Shown here: piece by piece, positions 46,801-55,754 of the stretch
Numbering within the stretch: the stretch's first letter is position 1
Layout of the letters: each line of letters starts with the position of its first letter
Assembly (NCBI RefSeq): GCF_002934005.1
Contig: NZ_PGEM01000037.1
Span: forward strand, 1 to 64,000
DNA from: Cuspidothrix issatschenkoi CHARLIE-1
GTDB lineage: Bacteria; Cyanobacteriota; Cyanobacteriia; Cyanobacteriales; Nostocaceae
DNA length: 64,000 nucleotides
Direction: 5' to 3'
Program-made: the position numbers and the translations under genes
Notes under the pieces: generated by a model
Told to the model about the DNA's origin: nothing
The model's input: the letters and a program-made list of their open reading frames with translations, nothing else
Databases searched by the model: none

Positions 46801-48112
46801 CTTTTCCTTTTCTGACAGCGCGAATAACAGGATTATGAACTAAGCGACTCAGGGCATTATCAACGGCTAAATTGGCTTGAGAGGTAATTAATGTCCGCCC
46901 TCCGCGTAATGCTACTTGATAGCAAATTTCCGCAATTACTGTTGTTTTACCTGTCCCTGGTGGTCCTTGAATGAGAACTAAATCATCCGCGGAAAGTACC
47001 TTTTCCACGGCGGCTTTTTGACCAGGATTTGCAGAAGATAATAATAAATCTTTTGATTTTAGTTTAATTCTTTTTGTAATTGTTCTGGCTTGGGAAGCGT
47101 CAAATAAAAAGTTACCTAAATAGGGATTTTGTGTACGTCCTTGTCTTAATTGTTCTAAGGCTTTTTCTTTCCGTTCAATTTGTTTGATGTCTCCAGCAGC
47201 ATCAAAAAATAAGTAGCCATTTTTGGGAAGTTGATAGTTACCTTTTGCTATATATTCAATTAAATCTCGTTCTAAACGAATATGAATTAGATTATGTTTT
47301 TGATCAATTTTTTCAATAGTTCCTAGTTGACGACTGTGGCGGCGGTTTCTGTCTGTGGGTATGGACTCTAGAAAGTTAACTTCCTGATTTTTGGCTTTTT
47401 TGACCCGTTCCCAAAAGTTTTCTACACCTAAAAAATTATCTTCAGAACCATCTAAGGTAGCTGAGTTAATCTTTATTTCCACAGTAATTTGTCGAGGATT
47501 TGAACCGTAATTTTGAATGAGAAAAAATACACAAAATTGCCGCGATTTAGCAATGCGTTCTTCAACTTTTAAAAAGGCTTTCCAGGCTTGAAGTTGATCT
47601 TCCGTGGGAACATGATTTCCGCAAATTGGCATATTTTTAATTTTTGCCAATAATGTGGGGGGAATATCTAGACGGCATTGATGATTAGGAATTAACCGCA
47701 ACCAATAGGGCAAAGCATAGCCGTCAATGTTTCCCCGTGATTCTGGAATTAAATAAGCTGATAAAATTTTAAAACTGCCATATCCATCTTGACGAATAGC
47801 AACTTTCATTCCTAAAGTTTTGCCGAGTTTTTTGAGTCTTTTTGGTAATTCAAATTTATCTTGATCTGTGGCTATGGTTAACTCCCAAATTTCCTCTCCT
47901 GGTTCTTTACCATTTCCTTGACGACGAATATAAAACAATCCTGGGTTTTTACCAACTAAATCAAATAATAATTCATTAGCACGTTCTCGCCGTTCTCGAA
48001 AGTCAGGATATAATTGTAGGGATGATTGACCTTCAAAATGGCGCACCAAATTATCAACTGCTGAACCTATGAATGTATAACCGCAATCTTCTATTTTTGT
48101 TTTACTATTCAT
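43808..48112 (-). CDS. SF1 helicase, UPF1/DNA2-like (COG1112), with long coiled-coil insert
   Basis: 1434-aa helicase. An N-terminal ~340-residue region of unknown fold precedes Walker A IQGPPGTGKTT (381-391), motif Ia TSQANLAVDNALSRL, Walker B VVIIDEVSKCTPPELL (near 1140), motif III MVGDHKQLPPML, motif IV LNTQYRMHPMIMG (near 1218), motif V TGTVDRFQGMERPVVIVS and motif VI RVNVAFSRAQELLVIVG. All motifs look catalytically intact. Between the two RecA lobes is a ~650-residue alpha-helical/coiled-coil insertion. Relatives occur in anti-phage systems such as Mokosh, but no phospholipase-D or kinase domain is present here. It overlaps the downstream partner gene by 23 bp. Confidence 0.92.
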   Translation of the reverse strand: MNSKTKIEDCGYTFIGSAVDNLVRHFEGQSSLQLYPDFRERRERANELLFDLVGKNPGLFYIRRQGNGKEPGEEIWELTIATDQDKFELPKRLKKLGKTLGMKVAIRQDGYGSFKILSAYLIPESRGNIDGYALPYWLRLIPNHQCRLDIPPTLLAKIKNMPICGNHVPTEDQLQAWKAFLKVEERIAKSRQFCVFFLIQNYGSNPRQITVEIKINSATLDGSEDNFLGVENFWERVKKAKNQEVNFLESIPTDRNRRHSRQLGTIEKIDQKHNLIHIRLERDLIEYIAKGNYQLPKNGYLFFDAAGDIKQIERKEKALEQLRQGRTQNPYLGNFLFDASQARTITKRIKLKSKDLLLSSANPGQKAAVEKVLSADDLVLIQGPPGTGKTTVIAEICYQVALRGGRTLITSQANLAVDNALSRLVHNPVIRAVRKGKAEKVGEEGQPFLEDQVIGTWLQNTATDCENNLSQRQENIKNINKLLLLLPRFTDYFLAEEELNQQQTELKNEKENLETIYQNQESEYHQLFVNNDEIASLITGLENILNNAANLDWESPDIKEFLPRLQPYTENNQQVEDFRESVRQAIKYTEEIGFVRPGFGAFGLAVWLQETIKNHLSEFNRGLKAANNLAVAISEVAELVKIFQQNSLSLQKLETDYQKFSNQNNLQPTIQIWENRKREIDYIVEAVVEWKSTAYNNLYQVLKECQQSDLPLAENMVDLPLGLLMFAKTLKLTIVPKNYKISLPDWPLLTKAITYEIEGNFSDRKGKKHDFSYFLQQNFSQIPIVLSKSDQMQWQKTYQEFQNYPLLNPKQRKLLVENTQVFLIRLEKTYHQCYEWNNIEATLKRITQELLDIILLHARQCVLKVKTEAEQQLQILHQQFQELPKNGISLEQISEAKIQVRTSKEVANLKLAEVINNLQTFYKQTNIPNPLRILSEKYLTTQTNIWEQPQEFYQQVKFWENRIHELETLISSLAPFTILETIKDSLTQKLTDLQTKTDICQQQLQELQIKIADIEQQLKLQLPDSLIIERNWWQSIWQTIPDKLKPELPNDDLFDLGCLGKIKNKFDAWEKQLQTEENYLYKYQNFVRDWITKLRQPSEQDSKDLRGIYLDNANVVGITCVQAANYNFSEEFQSFDVVIIDEVSKCTPPELLIPALKGKKLVMVGDHKQLPPMLDTSTVEEVAQTMGNTREELQFLEESLFKSQFETADKSIRKMLNTQYRMHPMIMGAINQFYHGKLECGILEPDTKRAHNLAGEIIQPYHHLIWVNIPREKEFQEERNGTSFFNTKEIDVIESICQQFENVWVDKVANGEARKEIAVITFYGAQLRKIDERLQSELFPSLQIRTGTVDRFQGMERPVVIVSMVRNNHQGDVGFANKPERVNVAFSRAQELLVIVGCHDLFTSKPGRVGTMYSEIANTVNHHGGFIDVSCFSS

Positions 48113-48297
48113 GGTGTTGGTAGATAATAGCAGTAATAAATAATTTAAAATTTGAATAGATATCAGATGTTGGGTTGTGTTCCTTAACCCAACCTACATC
48201 TACATCTGATATTTAATCTCTTTTCTCTGTTTCCTCTGTGCCTATATCATTCGATAAAACAATTTCCAACCACAGACTCACATTAAAAGGGTTGATA

Positions 48298-48621
48298 TTA
48301 AGAAGCTAGTGCTACTTCTACCACTTGTTGTAATTCACCTTTGTTGTACATTTCAATTAAAATATCAGAACCGCCAACAAATTGACCATTAATGTATACT
48401 TGGGGAATTGTTGGCCAGTTGGAATATTCTTTGATTCCTTGACGAATTTCCTGATCTGCAAGTACATCCATGGTTTCAAAGGGAACTCCCAAGGTATTGA
48501 GAATTTGGACAACGTTATTAGAGAAACCGCATTGAGGCATTAATTTGGTTCCCTTCATGAAAACCATAATTTTGTTGTCTTCTACTAACTTATCAATTCT
48601 TTCTTTGAGTTCTGGAGTCAT
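48298..48621 (-). CDS. grxD: Monothiol glutaredoxin (Grx4/CGFS type)
   Basis: 107-aa CGFS-class glutaredoxin that binds and transfers [2Fe-2S] clusters. The signature [16 protein letters not shown] (Cys near residue 30), the glutathione-binding [19 protein letters not shown] (cis-Pro TIPQ) and [18 protein letters not shown] are all present. It lies 86 bp downstream of a bolA gene on the same strand, the classical partner with which it forms a heterodimer, so an operon is likely. Confidence 0.96.
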   Translation of the reverse strand: MTPELKERIDKLVEDNKIMVFMKGTKLMPQCGFSNNVVQILNTLGVPFETMDVLADQEIRQGIKEYSNWPTIPQVYINGQFVGGSDILIEMYNKGELQQVVEVALAS

Positions 48622-48707
48622 GGTTAGTTATTTCCTTTGTTGCTAAAAGTCAATAGTCAATACAATGTTAGATTTCGTCTTTTTAATCCAAAATCCTAAA
48701 TCTAAAA

Positions 48708-48959
48708 TTAGTTTGTTGCTTGCCAAGCTTCGGGAGTGTAGGTTTTTAAAGCTAAAGCATGAATGGCTTCGCTGGACATAGCTTGTTGCAATGCACCATA
48801 AACTAGCTGATGTTGTTGCACCAGTCCCTTATTTGCAAACTGCGATGAAACTACTGTTACTTGATAGTGATCACCACCACCTGTCAAGTCTTGTACCTGC
48901 ACTTGGGCATCTGGCAGTTGTGCCTTGATCATTCCCTCCACTTGTTGCGGACTCATCAT
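48708..48959 (-). CDS. BolA family protein
   Basis: 83-aa BolA-fold protein. The helix-turn-helix-like motif and conserved residues are visible in [40 protein letters not shown] (FxGxxxVxxHxxVYxxL pattern) and [20 protein letters not shown]. Such proteins bind [2Fe-2S] clusters with CGFS glutaredoxins, and the glutaredoxin gene follows directly. ATG-ATG at the start makes the first Met ambiguous by one codon. Confidence 0.93.
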   Translation of the reverse strand: MMSPQQVEGMIKAQLPDAQVQVQDLTGGGDHYQVTVVSSQFANKGLVQQHQLVYGALQQAMSSEAIHALALKTYTPEAWQATN

Positions 48960-49037
48960 CGCAATTCCTGAAAAAACTTACTTCTCTATTATTAACAGAT
49001 ATGTAGCATTTGCCTGTTGTCCGTGACCATTTGCTAA

Positions 49038-49619
49038 TTATTTCTTACCTTGACGATTAAAGGGTACATCTACAAAGCCTAATTCTAATAATTGTTGATA
49101 AGCTTTTGTGCCTAATTCTCTGGTGGGGTTTTGACTTTTGATAATTTGTATGAGTAAAGGCACGGCTAATTCTGGCTGGTTTTGCGCCCGATGGACTAAA
49201 GCTAGTTGATAGGTAGCTTCATCACGTTTTTGAGCAGTTGCTAAAGCTCTTTGACGATGGGAGTCCGCAGCCCGAATATCAATACCCGCAAAACTGGAAT
49301 TTAGTTCTTGATAAAAGCCTGATAATTGATTATAAACTTGCCGTGCTTCTTGGAGTTTTTTGGCTGCTAGGGGGTAATTTTGACTAGCAACTGCGTCGGA
49401 CGCATCTTTCATCAAGCGATCGCCCCCATCAATACTCAAGATACTACTACTGGGCACTGTGGGGCTAAGAGTATCAATCTTCTCCCCATTGGTCGGTTTG
49501 GCTTGACTAATGAGACTAGAGGATTTTTGTAACTGAGCCTGGGCTGGTGATAGCAGTCCCATAACTGCTATAAATGATACTGATAAGGATATGAAGGGAA
49601 TTAAGGGAGCAGCATTCAT
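49038..49619 (-). CDS. Exported TPR-like protein, unknown function
   Basis: 193 aa with an N-terminal signal peptide (PFISLSVSFIAVMGLLSPAQ, cleavage near AQAQ). A Ser/Pro-rich linker follows, then helical repeats of TPR character: DAVASQNYPLAAKKLQEARQ, RDEATYQLALVHRAQNQPEL and GTKAYQQLLELGFVDVPF. It probably resides in the periplasm or lumen. No enzyme motif is present. It lies downstream of nothing on its strand and 78 bp upstream of bolA, so weak co-transcription with the bolA-grx pair is possible. Confidence 0.72.
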   Translation of the reverse strand: MNAAPLIPFISLSVSFIAVMGLLSPAQAQLQKSSSLISQAKPTNGEKIDTLSPTVPSSSILSIDGGDRLMKDASDAVASQNYPLAAKKLQEARQVYNQLSGFYQELNSSFAGIDIRAADSHRQRALATAQKRDEATYQLALVHRAQNQPELAVPLLIQIIKSQNPTRELGTKAYQQLLELGFVDVPFNRQGKK

Positions 49620-49869
49620 GAGGTTAATTAGTGCAACAATATAAACAGCAAGGAAACTTTGTGTATCTTAACTCCCTTTAGTACCAGAGATAAAGTCAAG
49701 GCACTTGACAAGCTTCCATCATTTGGACTAAACATTGTGTGAATCAAGTTCCCGTCTGAGGGAAAAGGCAACAGGCAAGAAGAGTAAGTCCTATTTCTTT
49801 TCCTAATTACCAATTACCAGTTATCAGCTTAAACTATATAACTTAGGTTATTAAAATCATACTTAAATT

Positions 49870-51978
49870 ATGAGTGATAATATTAATTCTGGGAATGTTC
49901 CCGGAACAAATGTATCCAATAACAGCCAAGCATTAACTTTACAACGTGGTGGTGAAGAGTTAATGCTAGAAAAAACGTTGTATCGCTTCACAATTCGTAC
50001 TAATGGCAATATTAGCCGCGAAAAACTATCACAAATACCTGGGGCTGTATGGCGGCGGAGTATACCGCAAGCAAAATTAGAATTATATACAGTATCGCCC
50101 GATCAGCTAAATACAGTGATGTCTCAACTACGGGCTGATGAAAATATAGCATTTGTAAGTCATGTTTATACACTGGAAAATAATCCGGGAACTTTCGTTT
50201 ATCTCAGTGACCAAATTACAATTCAATTTGCTACGTGGGTAGATAATACTAAAATAAATGTGATCGCTAATACATTTGATTTAGTTCAAGATCAAGCAGT
50301 TGAAGGTGTACCCAATACTTTTGTTTTTCTTGTTAGTAAACAAGCCACACAAAACCCAGTTAAAATTACTAATCAATTACAAATATTACCTGAAGTTTTA
50401 GCGGCTGAACCGAATATTATCATTCAACAAGAACCCCATTATCGTCCTCAAGATTCTCTCTATTCTCAGCAATGGTATCTCAATCATAATAGTGGTAATC
50501 AATTAGTAGCTGGTTCTCATATTTCTGTAGAACAAGCTTGGGATATTACTCGCGGTGTGCGTTCTATTGTTGTGGCTGTAGTAGATGATTCTTTTGATTT
50601 AAGGCATCCAGATTTTCAAGGTAATGGTAAAGTTATTGCCCCTAGAGATTTAAAAGAAAATGATTTTTTACCCCTACCAGGAGAAAAAGAAACCAGTCAT
50701 GGGACTGCTTGCGCCGGACTAGCTGTAGCTGAAGAAAATGGTTCAGGAATTGTGGGAGTTGCTCCTGGTTGTGCCATGATGCCCATTCGCACGACAGGTT
50801 TTTTAGATGATAAATCAATTGAAGATGCTTTTAATTGGGCAGTGGAAAAGGGTGCAAGCGTCATTTCTTGCAGTTGGGGAGCTTCTGCTGTTTATTTTCC
50901 CCTTTCTATTCGTCAAAAAGCTGCTATTAGTCGGGCTGCTACCAATGGCAGAAAAGGCAAAGGATGTGTAATTATTTTTGCGGCAGGAAATGCTAATCGT
51001 CCCCTTAATGGTAGTGTTAATGAACAGAATTGGCCTAAAAATATTGTCCAAGGTAGAACAAATTGGTTAAGCGGTTTTGCAGTTCATCCTGATGTAATTA
51101 CTGTCTCTGCATCAACTAGCTTAAATAAAAAAGCAGCTTATAGTAATTGGGGAGATAATATTTCTGTTTGCGCTCCTAGTAATAATGCTCCTCCCGGAAT
51201 GTGGTTTCAAGAAACAGGTTATGTTTATACACAACCAGCAATAGTTTCTGCCCTAGTGGGAGTGGGAATGTTGACAACAGACCAAATAGGTGGAGCAGGT
51301 TATGATGCTGGCAACTTTACTAATAACTTTGGTGGAACTTCTAGCGCTACTCCCATAGTCGCAGGAGTGGCAGCTTTAGTATTATCAGCTAATCCTGATT
51401 TAACAGCCCAACAGGTGAAACGAATTTTGCAAGATACGGCTGATAAAATTGTGGATAATAACCCTGATCCGCAGTTGGGTGTGCGTGGCGGTACTTATAA
51501 TAGTAATGGTCATAGTCAATGGTTTGGCTATGGCAAAGTTAATGCTGCTAAGGCTGTGAGAGTAGCACAACAAATGGGTACAGTAACCAAAATTACGAAT
51601 AAACAAATACAGGTAAAAACTTCTCAAGTTGTGAGTATTCCTGATAATAATAAAGTGGGAATTAAAAGTGCAATCACTATTGATGAAGCTATCAATGTTG
51701 GCGATATTCAAGTTACGGTGAATATTAGCCATGACTTTTTAGGAGATTTAGAAGTTTATTTAATTGCTCCTAATAATCAGCGAATTTTATTACAAAGTCG
51801 CACATTAGGCCGCCGGAATCAATTACAAAATACTTATACAATGCGATCACATCCCGTCCTCAAACAATTACTTTACCTACCCGCGAAAGGCAAATGGCAA
51901 TTACAAGTTATTGACTTTGCTGTCCTAGATATGGGTAAACTGAATAGCTGGGAATTGGTAATTGGCTACGGGAAATAA
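49870..51978 (+). CDS. Subtilisin-like peptidase with C-terminal P domain (PrcA-like)
   Basis: 702-aa S8 peptidase. An N-terminal prodomain-like region (1-~200) precedes the catalytic domain with a full triad: SIVVAVVDDSFDLRHPDF (Asp), TSHGTACAGLAVAEENGSG (His) and NFGGTSSATPIVAGVAALVL (Ser). AAGNANRP supplies the oxyanion Asn. The last ~125 residues are a proprotein-convertase P domain (VNISHDFLGDLEVYLIAPNN, GKWQLQVIDFAVLD). The layout matches the calcium-dependent protease PrcA of Anabaena. No signal peptide is seen, consistent with a cytoplasmic protease. The symbol is withheld because orthology was not tested. Confidence 0.88.
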   Translation: MSDNINSGNVPGTNVSNNSQALTLQRGGEELMLEKTLYRFTIRTNGNISREKLSQIPGAVWRRSIPQAKLELYTVSPDQLNTVMSQLRADENIAFVSHVYTLENNPGTFVYLSDQITIQFATWVDNTKINVIANTFDLVQDQAVEGVPNTFVFLVSKQATQNPVKITNQLQILPEVLAAEPNIIIQQEPHYRPQDSLYSQQWYLNHNSGNQLVAGSHISVEQAWDITRGVRSIVVAVVDDSFDLRHPDFQGNGKVIAPRDLKENDFLPLPGEKETSHGTACAGLAVAEENGSGIVGVAPGCAMMPIRTTGFLDDKSIEDAFNWAVEKGASVISCSWGASAVYFPLSIRQKAAISRAATNGRKGKGCVIIFAAGNANRPLNGSVNEQNWPKNIVQGRTNWLSGFAVHPDVITVSASTSLNKKAAYSNWGDNISVCAPSNNAPPGMWFQETGYVYTQPAIVSALVGVGMLTTDQIGGAGYDAGNFTNNFGGTSSATPIVAGVAALVLSANPDLTAQQVKRILQDTADKIVDNNPDPQLGVRGGTYNSNGHSQWFGYGKVNAAKAVRVAQQMGTVTKITNKQIQVKTSQVVSIPDNNKVGIKSAITIDEAINVGDIQVTVNISHDFLGDLEVYLIAPNNQRILLQSRTLGRRNQLQNTYTMRSHPVLKQLLYLPAKGKWQLQVIDFAVLDMGKLNSWELVIGYGK

Positions 51979-52495
51979 TTGATAACAAAATACAGTTCAG
52001 TTAAGGGTTTTTTGGAGGGATTCCTGATGATTTTATTAACTGAATTGTATTGATTTATCAATAGCTAATTTCTTAATTTTATTATCCGGTACTTATAGCA
52101 GTTATCGGTGAGATTGAATGTATCACATATAGTTTTAAGTACATTTACTTTTAGTTGCCTTGATTTTGCACCAGTTTTATAAACTCCGAAATTTACACAT
52201 TTTACTACTGAATTTTGTTCAGTTTATGCACTCAAAACGTCTTAAAAAATCTCAGTATTGTTCACTATTTTGCCATTTTGGGCTATCTTGCTATTACAGT
52301 AACTCTTTAGCATCTCCGTTTCTATTTTAAAATATATTGTATAGTTTCTAAATAATATTACGGAGTTATTAGTGGTCAGAATTAAGCTTTTTGTCTATCT
52401 GTAACTGAAAAAATCCAGCAACCAGACACTAATCATCTATGATAGATATCATGTACACCGCTACCAATACTAACCAACAAATAGGGAAGGTAGTC
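51979..52495. other. Intergenic region upstream of the coiled-coil/TPR gene
   Basis: About 0.5 kb, AT-rich. Apart from the inverted repeat at 51989-52051 I see no gene or RNA. A long leader or multiple promoters for the downstream gene are possible. Confidence 0.35.
51989..52051. repeat. 63-bp inverted-repeat element after the P-domain peptidase
   Basis: AATACAGTTCAGTTAA and TTAACTGAATTGTATT are complementary with one mismatch over 16 bp, separated by 31 nt including GGAGGGATTCC. It may terminate the peptidase transcript or be a tiny MITE. Confidence 0.55.
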
Positions 52496-54673
52496 ATGAA
52501 CAGCAAAAACTCTATGTTCTCCAATCTAACTTTAAAACGCGCCCTTTTTCTCTCACCTTTGCTCATAGCATCGGTTTTTATCAGTGGATATCCCATAGTA
52601 TCTGCTCACGCTCAGGGACTGTCAAACCCAGAACGGGAAGAATTAGCAAAACTCCGAGAGCAAAGTAAAATTAAAAAGCAAGTACAATCAGATTTTGAAA
52701 TAGCTTTTACCAGAACAAACACTTTACTCAATATCTGGTTAACTATTTTAAGTTTATTTCCTGTAGCTTTAATTGCCATATTATGGTTTTTCCGTCGAGC
52801 TATAATTAGGGAAATTGTGGAAAAAGCAACCCAACAAATTGAAGGTATAGAAAATCTGCAAACTCAATTAACCACAGTTCAAACTGAAGCTAAACAACTG
52901 ATTCAAGAATCTCAAAAAACTAGCCAAAAATTAGTACAAGAAGTTAATAGACTGCGGGAAAAAATTCAAGGCGAAGAAGAAAATTTATCTCTGCTTTTAT
53001 CAGATTTACCCAAATCAAAACAAGAGTTTTTAACAGCTTTGGAAATAGAGGTTAAATCTGCTCAAGAAAATATCAGTAATTTAGAATTTAGATTAAATAC
53101 TCAAATAGAACAATTAAATCTATCCAACCAACAACAAAAAATAGCTATTGATAATAGTAGAAAGTTAGAATCTGAACTAATTTCTCAATTTACCCAACTT
53201 CAGGTAGAGTTAGAAAATCACAAAGATATGGCTGTTGCTGATATGGTAAAATGTCGGGGTGATTTTGTAGATAAATATGATCATCTAGAATTAGAATTTC
53301 AACAACAAAAAGATTATGTTCTTGATATTTCGGCTAAATTGCAATCAGAATTTACTGATCAATTATCCCAATTACAATTGGATGTGAAAAATCAACAGGA
53401 TATGGTGATGAATAATATCCAAAAAATCCATGACTTATTCAAATCAGAAGTTAGTGAATTAAAAACTGATGCTCAGGTAGAAAAATATCAATTACTGGAA
53501 AATTTAGGTAAAATTCACAGTGAGTTTAAAAATCAGATCACAGAACTAGAAAATATTACCCAACAACAACAACAGCAAATAATTGAGAATTTACAAACAT
53601 CTGCTCAAGAACTGAATTCTCAACTTAACACTCGGTTTGCCGATTCACAAACAGATATCCAAAATCGGCGAATTACTATTCTACAGAATTTACAAAAGCT
53701 AGAATCTGAATTTGTCACACAAATAGCAGAATTAGAAAACATTAGTCAACAAAAACAACAGCAAATAAGTGAGAATTTAGAAACATCCGTCAGAGAATTT
53801 AATTCTCATTTTTCTAGGTTACAAACTGATATCCAAAAACAGCAAATTATCACTTTAGAAAATTTGCAAAAATTAGAAACTGATGCTCAACAACGTAAAG
53901 AGATAATTCTCCAAGAGTTAGCAGCAATTAAACCTGCACAAAAATCAGAAATAGAACTAGAAGGTTTACAACCCCAAGTTTCTTTGGATGATGATATCAA
54001 ACAAGCAGAAATACTATTTTCAGAAAAACGCTATGAAGATGCTTTAGCCATTTATGAACAAATTGTGAAAATTCAACCTGAAAATTCAGAATATTGGCTC
54101 AAACGTGGTTTAATATTTAATCGTCTCAAACGTTTTAAAGATGCCATATCCTCCTATAATCAAGCTATTAAAATTAACCCCGAATATCATCAAGCTTGGT
54201 GTGATATTGGTGTAGCTTGTGGAAATTTAGGCAAACATTTAGAAGCTTTTAACTGTTTTGATAAAGCGACTAAAATTAAACCTGATGATGGAGTTGCTTG
54301 GGTCAATCGTGGTTTATCTTTGGTAGAATTAGAACGTTATGAAGATGCAATTGTATCTTTTGATAAAGCTTTAGAATTTCAACCCAATTCTCCAAAAATT
54401 TGGGATCAACGTGGTTATACATTGGTTATGTTAGGAGAAGATGATAAAGCAATTAACGATTTTGACAAAGCATTAGAAATTAAACCAGATTATGCTAATG
54501 CCTATTATCACAAAGCTGCTTGCTATGCACTACAAAGAAAAGTTGAATTAGCTTTAGAAAATCTGCAAAAAGCCATTGAATTTAACCCCAGTTATCGAGA
54601 AGATGTGGCAACTGATATTGATTTTGATGATCTTAAAAAAGAACCAGCTTTCCAAACATTAATTTCTGGTTAA
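52496..54673 (+). CDS. Membrane-anchored coiled-coil and TPR protein
   Basis: About 725 aa from the ATG at 52496, which has GGGAAGG 9 nt upstream and starts a signal peptide (LKRALFLSPLLIASVFISGY). An in-frame ATG at 52439 would bury it. A second hydrophobic segment (LLNIWLTILSLFPVALIAIL) anchors the protein. Then a ~400-residue coiled coil contains two near-identical internal repeats (ELENITQQQQQQIIENLQTS versus ELENISQQKQQQISENLETS). The C-terminal ~200 residues are five or six TPR units (AILFSEKRYEDALAIYEQIV, WVNRGLSLVELERYEDAIVS). It probably scaffolds a protein assembly. The partner is unknown. Confidence 0.85.
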   Translation: MNSKNSMFSNLTLKRALFLSPLLIASVFISGYPIVSAHAQGLSNPEREELAKLREQSKIKKQVQSDFEIAFTRTNTLLNIWLTILSLFPVALIAILWFFRRAIIREIVEKATQQIEGIENLQTQLTTVQTEAKQLIQESQKTSQKLVQEVNRLREKIQGEEENLSLLLSDLPKSKQEFLTALEIEVKSAQENISNLEFRLNTQIEQLNLSNQQQKIAIDNSRKLESELISQFTQLQVELENHKDMAVADMVKCRGDFVDKYDHLELEFQQQKDYVLDISAKLQSEFTDQLSQLQLDVKNQQDMVMNNIQKIHDLFKSEVSELKTDAQVEKYQLLENLGKIHSEFKNQITELENITQQQQQQIIENLQTSAQELNSQLNTRFADSQTDIQNRRITILQNLQKLESEFVTQIAELENISQQKQQQISENLETSVREFNSHFSRLQTDIQKQQIITLENLQKLETDAQQRKEIILQELAAIKPAQKSEIELEGLQPQVSLDDDIKQAEILFSEKRYEDALAIYEQIVKIQPENSEYWLKRGLIFNRLKRFKDAISSYNQAIKINPEYHQAWCDIGVACGNLGKHLEAFNCFDKATKIKPDDGVAWVNRGLSLVELERYEDAIVSFDKALEFQPNSPKIWDQRGYTLVMLGEDDKAINDFDKALEIKPDYANAYYHKAACYALQRKVELALENLQKAIEFNPSYREDVATDIDFDDLKKEPAFQTLISG

Positions 54674-54687
54674 TGGTGATAAATTTA

Positions 54688-54704
54688 GCGGGCAAGATGC
54701 CCGC
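54688..54704. repeat. Small palindromic repeat
   Basis: GCGGGC-AAGAT-GCCCGC, a perfect 6-bp stem in a GC-rich island 12 bp after the TPR gene stop. I recall this string as a common dispersed element in Nostocales. It is not followed by a T-run. Confidence 0.6.
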
Positions 54705-54915
54705 ACTACAATAATTTTAAGTACCTGGGCAAAATTAATTGCACATCACATTTGGGAAAACAATAGAAAATTTCTATATTAATTTTTCCAAATAGTGTCT
54801 TTTTTCACTTATTTAATTAGGTCAAGTAATCTTTTAAATGATTATAAACAACAAAAAAGATAAGTTTTTGTTGTCTCGGAATAACTTTTTCAGCAAGCCT
54901 CTTCTCTATTCCCTA

Positions 54916-55167
54916 TTAAATAGACTTAGATTGAGTCAATTTCTTAGATATCCAACTAATAATTCCGCTAAGTAATGCACCAGCCATAAGAATACCAATT
55001 GCTGGGTTGAATAATGGTATCCAAAGTTGATGCCATAAGTCTAAACCAAGATTAATTCCTGAAGCATCACCAACCACAGCAATAACAAACCATGCAAAAC
55101 CTAAAATAACTAAGAAAACATCAGCGACTAAAATTAAGTTGAGCCAATTTAATAATTTGTCTTTCAT
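54916..55167 (-). CDS. Small two-helix membrane protein
   Basis: 83 aa with two hydrophobic helices: LVADVFLVILGFAWFVIAVV and FNPAIGILMAGALLSGIISW. A short lumenal or periplasmic loop (GDASGINLGLDLWHQLW) joins them. The C-terminus is basic. I recognise no family. It is followed in the minus direction only by repeats, and the palindrome at 55207 separates it from the next upstream gene. Confidence 0.65.
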   Translation of the reverse strand: MKDKLLNWLNLILVADVFLVILGFAWFVIAVVGDASGINLGLDLWHQLWIPLFNPAIGILMAGALLSGIISWISKKLTQSKSI

Positions 55168-55206
55168 TCTTTTTTGATAACTGTTGACTGTTAACTGTTG
55201 TAGTAC

Positions 55207-55226
55207 GGGCGAACGGCCGTTCGCCC
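55207..55226. repeat. Perfect 20-bp palindrome
   Basis: GGGCGAACGG followed by its exact reverse complement, within GTACGGGCG...CGCCCCTAC. It is a dispersed repeat of the same kind as that embedded in cobM at 11055-11082. Confidence 0.8.
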
Positions 55227-55254
55227 CTACTGCCTTCTACCTCTTACCTGTCAC

Positions 55255-55677
55255 CTATTCCTTAAATAACCATTTTTTAACTTTTTCCAAATTTTTCCAA
55301 TCGGGTTTTCTGGTTAAACCATCTTGAATGCTATTTTTAATTTCTTCTTGCCATTCTTCATTGACAAATATCAATTGTTGTGCAATGTCAATGTGTTCCC
55401 GCAAACCTTTTTGACCGGTTTCTAGCATAGCCAAAGCCAGATTAATTCTGCCTTGGGGATCTTGAGGATTTAGTTTTACAGCTTTATTAGCAGCTTTAAA
55501 AGCCAACTGACCTTTGCTATCAAGAAGATATAACCAAGCTAGGCAAATCCAGGCTGAACTGGCTTTAGGAGCGCGATCGCATACCTCTTTAAATACAGGA
55601 ATCAGAGATTCTACAGATTCTCCAGCTTTATAGCGTTCTAAACCTGTATCAAACAGGGAATCTATTGTATTAGTCAT
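55255..55677 (-). CDS. TPR-repeat protein
   Basis: 140-aa soluble helical protein with about two tetratricopeptide units. ASSAWICLAWLYLLDSKGQL with AFKAANKAVKLNPQDPQGRI fits the W-LG-Y-A-F-A-P pattern. A third degenerate helix pair follows (INLALAMLETGQ). The C-terminus is basic and aromatic (WKNLEKVKKWLFKE). It lies 77 bp downstream of an A-type iron-sulfur carrier gene on the same strand, with a heptamer repeat between them, and may be co-transcribed. Confidence 0.75.
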   Translation of the reverse strand: MTNTIDSLFDTGLERYKAGESVESLIPVFKEVCDRAPKASSAWICLAWLYLLDSKGQLAFKAANKAVKLNPQDPQGRINLALAMLETGQKGLREHIDIAQQLIFVNEEWQEEIKNSIQDGLTRKPDWKNLEKVKKWLFKE

Positions 55678-55687
55678 TTGTCCTTAG

Positions 55688-55716
55688 TCAGTTGTTCAGT
55701 TGTCAGTTGTCAGTTG
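55688..55716. repeat. Heptamer tandem repeat (TCAGTTG)
   Basis: Four copies of TCAGTTG, with one extra T after the first. The same unit recurs as CAACTGA near 58765-58795 and 63730-63745, always just outside a gene. Confidence 0.8.
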
Positions 55717-55754
55717 TGATTAGCAACCAATAACTGACAAATTTTTCTTGAATA

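Noticed and set aside
43048-48112. Assignment of the helicase pair to the known Mokosh system
   Set aside because: Neither protein shows an HKD phospholipase-D motif or a Ser/Thr kinase domain, so only the helicase class is shared.
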